Source of the DNA: an uncultured Sphingobacteriaceae bacterium
Lineage (GTDB): Bacteria; Bacteroidota; Bacteroidia; Sphingobacteriales; Sphingobacteriaceae
DNA length: 64,000 nucleotides
Direction: 5' to 3'
Assembly (NCBI GenBank): GCA_946887045.1
Contig: CAMPKC010000017.1
Span: 13,379-77,378 of the forward strand
The position numbers and the translations under genes are program-made. The notes under the pieces are model-generated. The model was not told the DNA's origin. It did not search any database and saw only the letters and a list, made by a program, of their open reading frames with translations. Positions 35,821 through 44,416 of the stretch are shown in pieces (within the stretch, counting starts at the first letter, position 1; the number at the start of each line of letters is the position of its first letter).

Positions 35821-36081
35821 ATGAATATGGACACTAAAGTAACCTTAAGCTTTAATGATGAAGTAATTAATCGTGCAAAAAAATACGCAGCAGATAATAA
35901 CATTAGTTTGTCCAGGTTAATAGAATTTCTTTTAAACAAAGTAACCTCCGACAACTACCGTTCTTTAGAAGATTATCCAATAGCAGATTGGGTCAATGAG
36001 GTTGCAGAGGGTAAGGCTGTTTATCAGACAAAAAGAACTCGTCAAGGCTCTAAAAAAGATTTTTTTGAATCCAAAAAATGA
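35821..36081 (+). CDS. DUF6364-type ribbon-helix-helix antitoxin
   Basis: An 86-residue protein. The first 45 residues (DTKVTLSFNDEVINRAKKYA, then NISLSRLIEFLL) form a ribbon-helix-helix DNA-binding fold. The C-terminal half, with DWVNEVAEGKAVY and a basic tail, would wrap the toxin. The start may be the second ATG (MDTKV). It overlaps the PIN gene by 4 bp (ATGA), the usual layout of an antitoxin-first module, and should repress its own promoter. Confidence 0.85.
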   Translation: MNMDTKVTLSFNDEVINRAKKYAADNNISLSRLIEFLLNKVTSDNYRSLEDYPIADWVNEVAEGKAVYQTKRTRQGSKKDFFESKK

Positions 36082-36509
36082 AGGTATTTCTTGATGCTAA
36101 TATTCTGGTTTCTGTACTAAACAAAGAATACCCTGTTTTTCCATTTACTTCGAGGATTTTAAGTCTGGCTGATACTGATAAATTTAAATTATACACTTCT
36201 CCAATTTGCATTGCTATTGCATTCTATTTTGCGGAAAAGAAACATCGCACGGTAAAAGCGAAGGAAAAGATCAGGATTTTATGCGAGCATATATCTATCG
36301 CTGCAAACACTCCTGAATCTGTTACAAAAACATTGCAACACAAAGCCATTCAGGATTTTGAGGACGGATTAGAATACTACTCGGCGATAGAACACAATTG
36401 CTCCTGCATTATTACAGAAGACAAAAACGATTTCTACTTTTCGGATATTGAGGTTTTGAGCAGCATGGATTTCTGTGACAAGTACTTAACACCCCATCAA
36501 ACTAAATAA
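36078..36509 (+). CDS. PIN-domain toxin (VapC-like)
   Basis: A 143-residue PIN-domain ribonuclease. The acidic site is D6 (MKVFLDANIL), D93/D96 (IQDFEDGLEYYSA) and D115/D118 (IITEDKNDF), the normal constellation. The N-terminal contacts and the size fit toxins of type II pairs that cleave tRNA or other RNA. It overlaps the antitoxin by 4 bp and the convergent SnoaL-like gene by 13 bp. It appears intact. Confidence 0.88.
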   Translation: MKVFLDANILVSVLNKEYPVFPFTSRILSLADTDKFKLYTSPICIAIAFYFAEKKHRTVKAKEKIRILCEHISIAANTPESVTKTLQHKAIQDFEDGLEYYSAIEHNCSCIITEDKNDFYFSDIEVLSSMDFCDKYLTPHQTK

Positions 36510-36931
36510 GCTTCCGGAATCGCCAGCTCTTCTTTCTCATCATTCCAAAGCATCGAAACTATTTTCCAATTTCCATCAATAAAAATGTATTGGATATAAT
36601 TGACACCTCTTTTCCATGGCTGGGTGGTTTCTGCTGTGAATGAATACTCATAAACACTTATCCGCTGCGCGGTTTTGCCGAAAACCTCTGTCACATCAGA
36701 TATTTCCTGCTGAGAATAGAAAGTTGCATTTCCATCATCAATCTGATGCATCATTGCCTGGATGTAGCTATGCACAGTAAATTCTAACGGTTTATCGAAA
36801 TTACCATTTATAAGCTTACCGTCTCCATAAAACAGCTCCTGTAAGTGATCAAATTTGGGATAATGCTCGGGACTAAAGCAAATACATTCATAAAACTCCC
36901 GGGTAATTTTATCAATTTCTTGAACAGTCAT
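36497..36931 (-). CDS. SnoaL-like / NTF2-fold protein
   Basis: A 144-residue protein with the NTF2-like layout: N-terminal helices (EIDKITREFYECI), then the beta sheet ending in GVNYIQYIFIDGNWKIVSMLW. Such domains are small-molecule binding or isomerase folds; the ligand is unknown. No catalytic residues can be named. Its tail overlaps the convergent PIN gene by 13 bp. Confidence 0.7.
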   Translation of the reverse strand: MTVQEIDKITREFYECICFSPEHYPKFDHLQELFYGDGKLINGNFDKPLEFTVHSYIQAMMHQIDDGNATFYSQQEISDVTEVFGKTAQRISVYEYSFTAETTQPWKRGVNYIQYIFIDGNWKIVSMLWNDEKEELAIPEAYLV

Positions 36932-36971
36932 ACACTACGTAACAAATTTGTCCTGATATTGATTGACTACT

Positions 36972-37313
36972 CTACTCAAATAGGTATTTAAACAAGTTAA
37001 AACTTTCAGGAAGACCGACATAAATTCCATCAGATCTCAATTCAGAAGGATAGATATCAATATAGTCGCCTTGGCCGACGGCACCTCTTCCTGTTTTTAA
37101 ATCATATTCATAACGGTGAAAAGGACAAATCAACTTTCCATTTTTGCACCAGCCGCCACTTAAACCAGCGCCGGCGTGCGGGCAATAAGCTTGAGTGAAC
37201 ACTACCTGATTCCCTGATTTTACTACACAGAGTTTTTTTCCATTTATAGATATTGCCTTTATAAAATCATGTTGCTGCAATACTTCAGTATCAAATACTT
37301 TGAACCATTTCAT
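36972..37313 (-). CDS. Rieske [2Fe-2S] protein
   Basis: A 113-residue soluble Rieske ferredoxin. The cluster ligands from the chosen start are C44-x-H46 (YCPHAGAGLSGG) and C63-x2-H66 (LICPFHRYEYD). It resembles nitrite-reductase small-subunit or ferredoxin-type Rieske proteins that pass electrons in the cytosol. I chose the ATG at 37313 (MKWFKVFDTEV), because the residues further upstream are encoded by a low-complexity repeat. Confidence 0.88.
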   Translation of the reverse strand: MKWFKVFDTEVLQQHDFIKAISINGKKLCVVKSGNQVVFTQAYCPHAGAGLSGGWCKNGKLICPFHRYEYDLKTGRGAVGQGDYIDIYPSELRSDGIYVGLPESFNLFKYLFE

Positions 37314-37314
37314 T

Positions 37315-37351
37315 GATTTAGATATGATATTTGAGATGTTAGATATGAGAC
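37315..37351. repeat. Low-complexity GATATG/TTGAGA repeat
   Basis: A stretch built from repeated GATATGA, TTTGAGATG and TTAGATATGAGA units. A related piece (GAGATTTGAGATA) occurs at 42721-42733. Such units are scattered in intergenic DNA of this genome; here it directly precedes the Rieske start. Confidence 0.45.
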
Positions 37352-37413
37352 GCGGATTTTCATAATTCATTAATATATGGCGTTTCTGTGAAATTCAACC
37401 CTCAAATTTTGTG

Positions 37414-37421
37414 TAAGTTTG
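37414..37421 (+). promoter_or_regulatory. -7 box of queE
   Basis: TAAGTTTG matches TAnnTTTG and ends 15 nt before the queE ATG. No clear -33 element. Confidence 0.5.
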
Positions 37422-37436
37422 CAGCCAATTTAAGAA

Positions 37437-38060
37437 ATGTCACATCAAGTACCAGAAGACGGAACTTTACTTCCTTTAATGGAAGAATTTTATACCATAC
37501 AAGGAGAAGGTTATAACACAGGGAAGGCGGCTTATTTTATCCGCCTGGGCGGGTGTGATGTAGGCTGTCACTGGTGTGATGTTAAAGAAAGCTGGAATGC
37601 TGACATTCACCCTCTTACCGCCGCGGATCAAATCGTAGCGAATGCAGAAAAGTATCCCGGAAGAGCAGTTGTAATAACCGGCGGTGAACCTTTGATTTAT
37701 AATCTTGATTATCTGACAAAGGAATTGCAATCCCGGGGTATAAAAACCTTTATTGAAACTTCTGGAGCCTACCCTCTTTCCGGAACCTGGGATTGGATCT
37801 GCCTCTCACCTAAAAAATTTAAAGCACCTCTACCCGGATTAGCTGCTGTTGCTGGCGAGTTAAAAGTGATTGTGTTTAACAAAAGCGACTTTGAATTTGC
37901 TGAAAAGTACGCCGAACTGGTCTCTCCAGGGTGTAAGTTATATCTTCAGCCAGAATGGTCAAAAGCGAAAGAGATAACCCCCTTAATCATTGAGTACGTA
38001 ATGGCAAACCCGAAATGGGAAATTTCCTTACAAACTCATAAGTTTTTAAATATTCCGTAA
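37437..38060 (+). CDS. queE: 7-carboxy-7-deazaguanine synthase
   Basis: A 207-residue radical-SAM enzyme that makes the 7-deazaguanine ring for queuosine. The 4Fe-4S cysteines are C40-x3-C44-x2-C47 (GGCDVGCHWCD), preceded by EEFYTIQGEGYNTGKAA, the typical QueE start, and followed by the SAM-binding VITGGEPL. Other queuosine genes are not in the window. It is followed 33 bp later by the OmpA-type gene on the same strand. Confidence 0.95.
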   Translation: MSHQVPEDGTLLPLMEEFYTIQGEGYNTGKAAYFIRLGGCDVGCHWCDVKESWNADIHPLTAADQIVANAEKYPGRAVVITGGEPLIYNLDYLTKELQSRGIKTFIETSGAYPLSGTWDWICLSPKKFKAPLPGLAAVAGELKVIVFNKSDFEFAEKYAELVSPGCKLYLQPEWSKAKEITPLIIEYVMANPKWEISLQTHKFLNIP

Positions 38061-38093
38061 CTTCTGGCGTTATATTTCGAATAACCCTGCCTA

Positions 38094-39998
38094 ATGAAAA
38101 GAATTTTATTTCTTCTTCTGTGTTGTTGCTATACTATGGCTTACAGCCAGAAAGACATCAAGTCTGTTAACAAACAGGCTCAGAAAAAATATGAAGAAGG
38201 AAAAGCCGCTCTTGCTTATACCATGTATGAAAAAGCGTTGGAGGACTTTAAAGATGCAATCAAACTTGATCCAAAATTTGCAGCCGCCTACCAGCAATCC
38301 GGCGATACTTATAAAACTTTAAAGCTGTATGAGCAAGCGAAAGTAAATTACCGCGGGGTTCTTGAAATTGATCCCGAATTCCATTCCCTTACATTTCTGG
38401 GCTTAGCTGAAAGCGAATTAAATACAGGAGAGTACAATTCCGCTCTGCAGCACTTCAAGAAATATGCATCTATGCCCGGTGTTTCCGAAAAAAACAAAGC
38501 GCTGGCTGCAAAATATATTGCCGATTGCGAATTCAGTGTGATAGCGATAAATAAACCAGTACCGTTTAACCCTGTGAACCTGGGTGCCAAAATAAATACC
38601 GAGAAAGATGAATACTTACCAGTTGTTACGGCCGATGAAGAAACATTGATCTTTACAAGAAGGGCAAATGACAATGAAGATTTCTACCTAAGTAAAAAGC
38701 TGGACAATAACTGGAACAAATCTGTATACTTAAGTCGCAATATCAATACAGACATTTATAATGAAGGCACTCAGTGCATATCACCGGATGGAATGTACCT
38801 ATTTTTTACCGGATGTAACCGCCCGAATGGTAAGGGAAGTTGTGACATATACGTTTGTAAGCGTGAAGGGAAAGACTGGAGCCAGCCATTTAACTTAGGA
38901 GCTCCGATTAATACTCAAGGCTGGGAATCTCAGCCATCCATAAGCGCTGATGGTAGAACCTTGTATTTTGCAAGCAGCAGACCCGGCGGTTTAGGAAGTT
39001 ACGACATCTGGAAAACAGAATTACAGTCGGGTGGTGAATGGTCTGCCCCGGTAAACCTCGGGCCAAACATTAATACGCCCTACGAAGATATCTCACCATT
39101 TATCCATCCTGATGATCAAACCCTTTATTTCTCTTCAAATGGCTGGCCGGGATTTGGGAATAAAGATTTATTTATGAGTCGCAAAGACGACGCTCGGAAC
39201 TTTCAAAAGCCGACTAATTTAGGCTATCCCATTAATACTTTCGCAGAAGAAAGTGGGTTGATGGTGAGCAGCAATGGTAGAACAGCATATTTCTCATCAA
39301 GCATAAAAGGTGGATTCGGCAATATGGATATTTATTCATTTGCACTTCCCCAATCCATTCGCCCAATGACAGTTACCTATGTTAAGGGAAAAGTGTTTGA
39401 TGCTAAGACAAACGAACCTTTAGATGCCAATATAAAGATAACCCGTTTAAAGACAAATACTACAGCATTCGAAGATGTCAGCGATTTTGAAACTGGTGAG
39501 TTTTTAGCTACGATGCCTGCCTCGGGAAAATCGTTTGGACTCAGTGTCGATAAAAAAGGCTATTTATTTTATTCTGAGAACTTCTCTCTTGAAAAGCCGG
39601 AAACAGCAGACAAACCATTTAAAATCTCAATTCCTCTGCATAGAATTGAAGTGGGGAAAATGGTCGTTTTGAAAAATATATTTTTTGAAACGAATAAATT
39701 TGACCTGCTACCCGAGTCAAAAGCCGAACTTCAACAGATCATCAGCTTCTTGAACGCAAATCCAACAGTTTCCATTGAGATAGGCGGGCATACAGATAAT
39801 GTGGGGGAAGAAAAAACAAACCGGACGCTTTCAGAAAACCGTGCTAATACAGTCTATAAATTCCTTATTGTCAACAAAGTAAACCCATCGAGATTAACCT
39901 ATAAAGGATTTGGAGAATCTTCTCCATTGGCCGATAATTCGTCAGAAGAAGGAAGACAGCAAAATCGTAGAACCGAGTTTAGGATTGTGAAATTATAA
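38094..39998 (+). CDS. OmpA-family protein with TPR and PD40 propeller (PorE-like)
   Basis: A 634-residue periplasmic or outer-membrane-linked protein. A signal peptide (about 18 residues, ends YSQ) is followed by TPR repeats (residues about 25-150), PD40/WD40-like propeller blades (about 160-420, with repeated DGRTLYFASSRPGG-type motifs), a carboxypeptidase-regulatory-like beta domain (about 425-510) and a C-terminal OmpA peptidoglycan-binding domain (about 525-634; GGHTDNVGEEKTNRTLSENRA). This order matches PorE of the type IX secretion system, but Bacteroidota have several paralogues, so the exact role is open. Confidence 0.88.
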   Translation: MKRILFLLLCCCYTMAYSQKDIKSVNKQAQKKYEEGKAALAYTMYEKALEDFKDAIKLDPKFAAAYQQSGDTYKTLKLYEQAKVNYRGVLEIDPEFHSLTFLGLAESELNTGEYNSALQHFKKYASMPGVSEKNKALAAKYIADCEFSVIAINKPVPFNPVNLGAKINTEKDEYLPVVTADEETLIFTRRANDNEDFYLSKKLDNNWNKSVYLSRNINTDIYNEGTQCISPDGMYLFFTGCNRPNGKGSCDIYVCKREGKDWSQPFNLGAPINTQGWESQPSISADGRTLYFASSRPGGLGSYDIWKTELQSGGEWSAPVNLGPNINTPYEDISPFIHPDDQTLYFSSNGWPGFGNKDLFMSRKDDARNFQKPTNLGYPINTFAEESGLMVSSNGRTAYFSSSIKGGFGNMDIYSFALPQSIRPMTVTYVKGKVFDAKTNEPLDANIKITRLKTNTTAFEDVSDFETGEFLATMPASGKSFGLSVDKKGYLFYSENFSLEKPETADKPFKISIPLHRIEVGKMVVLKNIFFETNKFDLLPESKAELQQIISFLNANPTVSIEIGGHTDNVGEEKTNRTLSENRANTVYKFLIVNKVNPSRLTYKGFGESSPLADNSSEEGRQQNRRTEFRIVKL

Positions 39999-40000
39999 TA

Positions 40001-40044
40001 TTCATCCGATGAATAAGGCACATTGCTCGCATTCATCGGATGAA
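40001..40044. terminator. 14-bp hairpin between convergent genes
   Basis: TTCATCCGATGAAT (40001-40014) and ATTCATCGGATGAA (40031-40044) are exact complements with a 16-nt loop. Each arm is itself nearly palindromic. It separates the OmpA-type gene from alaS; no T tract. Confidence 0.6.
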
Positions 40045-40056
40045 CTTGACGGGTTA

Positions 40057-42684
40057 TTAAGCAATAAATTCTCTCGCCTTTTCTAAAGCCCTGTCGATTC
40101 CCGAACTATCTTTACCGCCGGCAGTTGCATAAAAGGGCTGACCGCCACCGCCACCGTTTATTTCTTTCGCTAAAACGCGGATAATATTTCCGGCGTGGAG
40201 ATCTTTTTGTTCAACCAAGCTTTCAGAAATCATTACTGTCAAACCAGGTTTTCCATCAGAGTCTGTGGCTAAAACCATAAACAGGTTATCAAGCATGTTT
40301 TTTAATGAATATGCCAGGTTTTTAACTGCCTCTGCCGAAGCAAGATCTACTTGTGCAGCAATAAAATTAACACCATTTATATTTTCTGCTTTTGCAGCGA
40401 GTTCATCTTTTAAGCCTGAAGCCTTTGCCAAAACTGCTTTTTCCAGTTCTTTTTTCAGTTTGGAATTTTCTTCAAGCAAGGACTCAACGGATTTCGCCAG
40501 ATCTTTAGGATTTTTCAGCAGAACTTTCAACTCATGAACTAAATTATTCTGAGTATTGATAAATGCTTCAGCTGCTTCGCCGGTAATTGCTTCGATACGT
40601 CTTACTCCTGCTGCAACAGCGCTTTCTGATATAATTTTGAAATACCCAATCTGACCGGTTGATTTAACATGTGTTCCACCACAAAGCTCTACCGAGTAAT
40701 TCTCATCAAATGTTATTACCCTCACAACATCACCATATTTTTCACCAAAAAGAGCTGTTACACCACGATTAATTGCATCCTGATAAGGAACGCTTCGCTC
40801 TTCTTTTAACCTAATATTCTCACGTATTTTACGGTTGACGATGGCCTCTACTTTCGCGATTTCCTCATCAGTCAATTTGGAGAAATGAGAAAAGTCAAAT
40901 CGCAGGTAATCGGAATTTACTAAGGATCCTTTTTGCTGAACGTGAGTCCCGACCGCCTGACGCAGTGCCGCCTGAAGTAAGTGGGTAACCGAGTGATTAT
41001 TTTCAGTTTGTTCGCGACGGTGCTTATCTACAACGCTTTTTACAGTTTGCTGAAAATTAAATCCTTCGGGAATTTCGTCAGTAAAATGCACAATTAAAGC
41101 ATTTTCTTTTTTCGTATCGCTAATTCGTATTGATTCATCACTTCCTATCAATAAGCCTGTATCTCCTACCTGGCCACCGCTCTCTGCGTAAAAAGGTGTT
41201 TTATCCAATACTAGCTGGTATTGCTCTTTGCCTTTTGCCGTAACTTTACGATACTTTAGAATTCTTGATTCAGCTTCTAAATTATCATATCCTACAAATT
41301 CGTTTTCCTCTCCGGGATTAACGATTATCCAATCACCTGTATCAACTGCTGTTGCAGCACGCGAACGATTTTTTTGTTGTTCAAGAGCTTTATTGAAACC
41401 TACCATATCAACAGTGAGGCCTTTTTCACGCGCCATTAACTCTGTTAAATCTATTGGAAAACCGAAAGTATCGTATAATTCAAAAGCAAAATCACCTTCA
41501 ACAGTGCTTGCCTCTACAGCATAACGCTCAAATCGCTGGATACCTGTTGCAAGAGTTCTTAGAAAAGAAATCTCCTCTTCTAAAATTACTTTTTGAACAA
41601 AATCTTGTTGCGCTTTCAACTCCGGAAAAACTCCGTCGAACTGAGTTGCAAGAACTGGAACCAGTTTATTGAAGAATGGCTCTTTAAATCCTAAAAATGT
41701 ATAACCATATCGCACAGCCCGACGCAGAATCCTGCGAATTACATAACCTGCCTTATTGTTTGAAGGTAATTGTCCGTCTGCTATAGCGAAAGCAATAGCT
41801 CGAATATGATCCGACATTACACGCATGGCAATGTCAGTCTTCCCCTGACTCTCGCCCATATTATATGGAATGCCACATTCCTTTGAAATAAACTGAATCA
41901 GCGGCTGGAATGTATCAGTATCGTAATTAGAGGATTTCCCTTGCAGTACACGAACCAGGCGCTCGTGTCCCATACCGGTGTCTACATGTCGTGCAGGTAA
42001 TAACTGTAAAGAACCATCTTTTAAACGATTAAACTGCATAAATACGTTATTCCAGATCTCAATTACCTGAGGATCGTCGTTGTTCACCAGCGTGCTGCCG
42101 TCGATCTTACTGCGATGATCATCCGGACGACAGTCCACATGAATTTCCGAACACGGTCCGCAGGGGCCGGTGTCCCCCATTTCCCAGAAATTATCCTTTT
42201 TATTACCTAAAAGGATGCGATCTTCAGCAATCCATTTCTTCCAGAAATCGTATGCTTCCTGATCTTTTGGAAGGCCTTCTTTCTCATCTCCTTCAAAAAC
42301 GGTTACATATAATCTGTCTTTAGGAATTCCTAAAATATCCGTTAGCAGTTCCCAGCTCCATGCAATAGCTTCTTCTTTGAAATAATCACCAAAGCTCCAG
42401 TTACCCAACATTTCGAACATGGTGTGGTGATAGGTGTCGATACCAACCTCCTCTAAGTCATTATGTTTTCCAGAAACACGAAGACAACGCTGGGTGTCGG
42501 CTACACGCGGGTATTTAACCGGAGCCTCTCCTAGAAAGATATCTTTAAACTGATTCATTCCTGCGTTGGTAAACATCAAAGTTGGATCATTCTTCACCAC
42601 AATTGGCGCCGACGGAACAATCTGATGTCCTTTGCTCGCAAAAAAATCTAAAAAAGCCTTCCTTATTTCATTCGTTGTCATCAT
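40057..42684 (-). CDS. alaS: Alanyl-tRNA synthetase
   Basis: An approximately 875-residue class II synthetase that charges tRNA-Ala. It shows the aminoacylation core (DPTLMFTNAGMNQFKDIFLG, RVADTQRCLRVSGKHNDLEEVG in separate blocks), the editing domain with HSVTHLLQAAL and CGGTHVKSTGQIG (zinc site), and a C-terminal domain ending in the Gly-rich INGGGGGQPFYATAGGKD. Two ATG codons are possible (42684 and 42681); the TTG before them is not needed. The -7 box TAACTTTG is at 42702-42709. It is monocistronic. Confidence 0.97.
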   Translation of the reverse strand: MMTTNEIRKAFLDFFASKGHQIVPSAPIVVKNDPTLMFTNAGMNQFKDIFLGEAPVKYPRVADTQRCLRVSGKHNDLEEVGIDTYHHTMFEMLGNWSFGDYFKEEAIAWSWELLTDILGIPKDRLYVTVFEGDEKEGLPKDQEAYDFWKKWIAEDRILLGNKKDNFWEMGDTGPCGPCSEIHVDCRPDDHRSKIDGSTLVNNDDPQVIEIWNNVFMQFNRLKDGSLQLLPARHVDTGMGHERLVRVLQGKSSNYDTDTFQPLIQFISKECGIPYNMGESQGKTDIAMRVMSDHIRAIAFAIADGQLPSNNKAGYVIRRILRRAVRYGYTFLGFKEPFFNKLVPVLATQFDGVFPELKAQQDFVQKVILEEEISFLRTLATGIQRFERYAVEASTVEGDFAFELYDTFGFPIDLTELMAREKGLTVDMVGFNKALEQQKNRSRAATAVDTGDWIIVNPGEENEFVGYDNLEAESRILKYRKVTAKGKEQYQLVLDKTPFYAESGGQVGDTGLLIGSDESIRISDTKKENALIVHFTDEIPEGFNFQQTVKSVVDKHRREQTENNHSVTHLLQAALRQAVGTHVQQKGSLVNSDYLRFDFSHFSKLTDEEIAKVEAIVNRKIRENIRLKEERSVPYQDAINRGVTALFGEKYGDVVRVITFDENYSVELCGGTHVKSTGQIGYFKIISESAVAAGVRRIEAITGEAAEAFINTQNNLVHELKVLLKNPKDLAKSVESLLEENSKLKKELEKAVLAKASGLKDELAAKAENINGVNFIAAQVDLASAEAVKNLAYSLKNMLDNLFMVLATDSDGKPGLTVMISESLVEQKDLHAGNIIRVLAKEINGGGGGQPFYATAGGKDSSGIDRALEKAREFIA

Positions 42685-42701
42685 CAAAATATTAGAGTTT
42701 G

Positions 42702-42709
42702 CAAAGTTA
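42702..42709 (-). promoter_or_regulatory. -7 box of alaS
   Basis: Minus-strand TAACTTTG, 17 nt before the first ATG. A good Bacteroidota -7 match without a clear -33 box. Confidence 0.5.
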
Positions 42710-42768
42710 GCAGGAGAATTGAGATTTGAGATACCTGATTGCGATTACAAGGGAGGATTTTTCTATAT

Positions 42769-43719
42769 TCAGGTTAAATTTATTGATAGATCTGCAACAA
42801 TACTCCTGACTTTTTCTTTCAGTGCAGCGGGTTTGGAAATAATTGCCTGATCTCCGAACATCATAAACCATCGTGCAAAACCTTCAATCGAAGACGTGAA
42901 AAAGTTCATTAAAATATGGTTTTCTTCATGCTCTTCAGAAACAAAACCATGATAATACTTTTGTTCATCTAAATATCGATGAATGCTCTTTTCTACACGA
43001 ATACATACTTCATGTAGTTCCCGCTCCCTCTTTTCCTTTTTTAAATACTCTTGTAAACTGGGATGCTGAGTTGTAAAATCTTCAGCCGTTTCAACAAGTT
43101 CTGAAATTCGATCCATACGAAAATCTCTGATTGCCTTTCTAACCCTGCAGAAAGCAATCAGATGCCAACATGTGTCCAGATAAAAAACACCAATCGGTTC
43201 GATACATCGATCAGAAGTTTCATGACGGTAAAGGGCAAAATATGTAATATTGACTGCTTTTCTCTCTGAAATAGCCCTTAAAATAACAGGAAGAAGTTGG
43301 AGATCAGCAGATTGGTTATGAGCTTGCCTACGGGTTTTTAGCACTTCGATGCGTGAATCCATATTCTCCAGGTAATCTTTTTCCGAAGTACGTAAAACTG
43401 CTTTTATCTTGTAAAGAGCAGATTTATAGTCTGTGCTAATAGCAGAATCGGTGAGCCGCTCCACCAACTTCTCGGCAGTTAAAAAAGCAATAGCTTCTTC
43501 CCTGTTAAACATTACAGGAGGTAATCGATATCCGTCTACCAACGAGTATCCTAATCCCGCTTCGCCAATAACCGGAATACCAGCTGCTTCTAAGGCCTTC
43601 ACATCGCGATAAACCGTTCGTAAACTAATTTCAAAACGATCAGCAATTTGCTGAGCTTTAACTACCCTTTGAGATTGTAACTGTATCAAGATTGCGGACA
43701 GTCGATCAATGCGATTCAT
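42769..43719 (-). CDS. HTH-WYL transcriptional regulator
   Basis: A 316-residue regulator. Residues about 1-60 form an HTH_11 winged helix (NRIDRLSAILIQLQSQRVV, with RFEISLRTVYRDVKALEAAG as recognition region). The WYL ligand-sensing domain follows (about 140-230; YFALYRHETSDRCIEPIGVFY, IAFCRVRKAIRDFRMDRI in blocks), then a C-terminal WCX-like extension. WYL proteins sense nucleotides or DNA damage products. The ATG at 43719 (MNRIDRL) is preferred; -7-like CATTTTTG ends 3 nt before it. Its target genes are not evident. Confidence 0.9.
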   Translation of the reverse strand: MNRIDRLSAILIQLQSQRVVKAQQIADRFEISLRTVYRDVKALEAAGIPVIGEAGLGYSLVDGYRLPPVMFNREEAIAFLTAEKLVERLTDSAISTDYKSALYKIKAVLRTSEKDYLENMDSRIEVLKTRRQAHNQSADLQLLPVILRAISERKAVNITYFALYRHETSDRCIEPIGVFYLDTCWHLIAFCRVRKAIRDFRMDRISELVETAEDFTTQHPSLQEYLKKEKRERELHEVCIRVEKSIHRYLDEQKYYHGFVSEEHEENHILMNFFTSSIEGFARWFMMFGDQAIISKPAALKEKVRSIVADLSINLT

Positions 43720-43737
43720 TACCAAAAATGTTTGGTT

Positions 43738-44358
43738 TTACTTTCTGGAAATGGATTCCAAATAGGAAATTAACTGGACATTACTAATTTCTCGCTTAAT
43801 ATCAATGTAATCTGGATATTTAACCACTTCGGTACCAACTAAAAAACTTGGTTTTATTTTAAAGGTAACGAGCACCTTTTTTTCTGTTTGAGTCGATAAA
43901 AAATCAGCTACTGCTTGTTGATTCGCAGAACTGGATAGCAAAGGATATACATCTTTATCGATTTTCAAAGGAACGATACTTGATTCTCCTCCCGGAGCAA
44001 GAGAGATTTTTTCAGTCATAAAACCACTCAACAGCTCTACGTCTGCAATCATTACTTTATATTCAAACTCATTTATACCAGCCTCCTGAGTTCCTGGATT
44101 GGTGATTTTCACTTGAAGTATTCCTTCAACAGGAACACGCTGTTGTAAGTAAGCAAAAGCAAGTTGTGGAGCACGAAAAAGATTCAATCCTTCGCTTGTT
44201 ATTAGTTTGCTAGCTTCTGTACCTGCGATATAAACGCTGTCGGCCGCTACAACTTCGTAAGTGCATTTTTCGAGTGCCTGTAGCTGATCAGCTTGTTCTT
44301 TAACGCCACACGCGGCAAATAAAACAGTGGCAATCAGTGCTAAAAAATATTTTTTCAT
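43738..44358 (-). CDS. Lipoprotein with LEA type 2-like domain
   Basis: A 206-residue lipoprotein with signal MKKYFLALIATVLFAACG (Cys17 as acylation site). The mature part contains a beta sandwich of the LEA14/WHy type (GILQVKITNPGTQEAGINEF, then LAPGGESSIVPLKI), a fold linked to stress protection and lipid or protein binding. The longer upstream frame is rejected because it runs through the DUF421 gene. It follows DUF421 by 58 bp on the same strand. Confidence 0.75.
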   Translation of the reverse strand: MKKYFLALIATVLFAACGVKEQADQLQALEKCTYEVVAADSVYIAGTEASKLITSEGLNLFRAPQLAFAYLQQRVPVEGILQVKITNPGTQEAGINEFEYKVMIADVELLSGFMTEKISLAPGGESSIVPLKIDKDVYPLLSSSANQQAVADFLSTQTEKKVLVTFKIKPSFLVGTEVVKYPDYIDIKREISNVQLISYLESISRK

Positions 44359-44416
44359 CCTATGAATAACGGTCTTAATTGGATAATGATGTTGCATAAC
44401 TATAAAAAACGAAATA

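Noticed and set aside
43190..43210. GGTTCGATAC, resembling a tRNA T-arm
   Set aside because: It lies inside the WYL regulator gene and no acceptor, D or anticodon stem can be folded around it.
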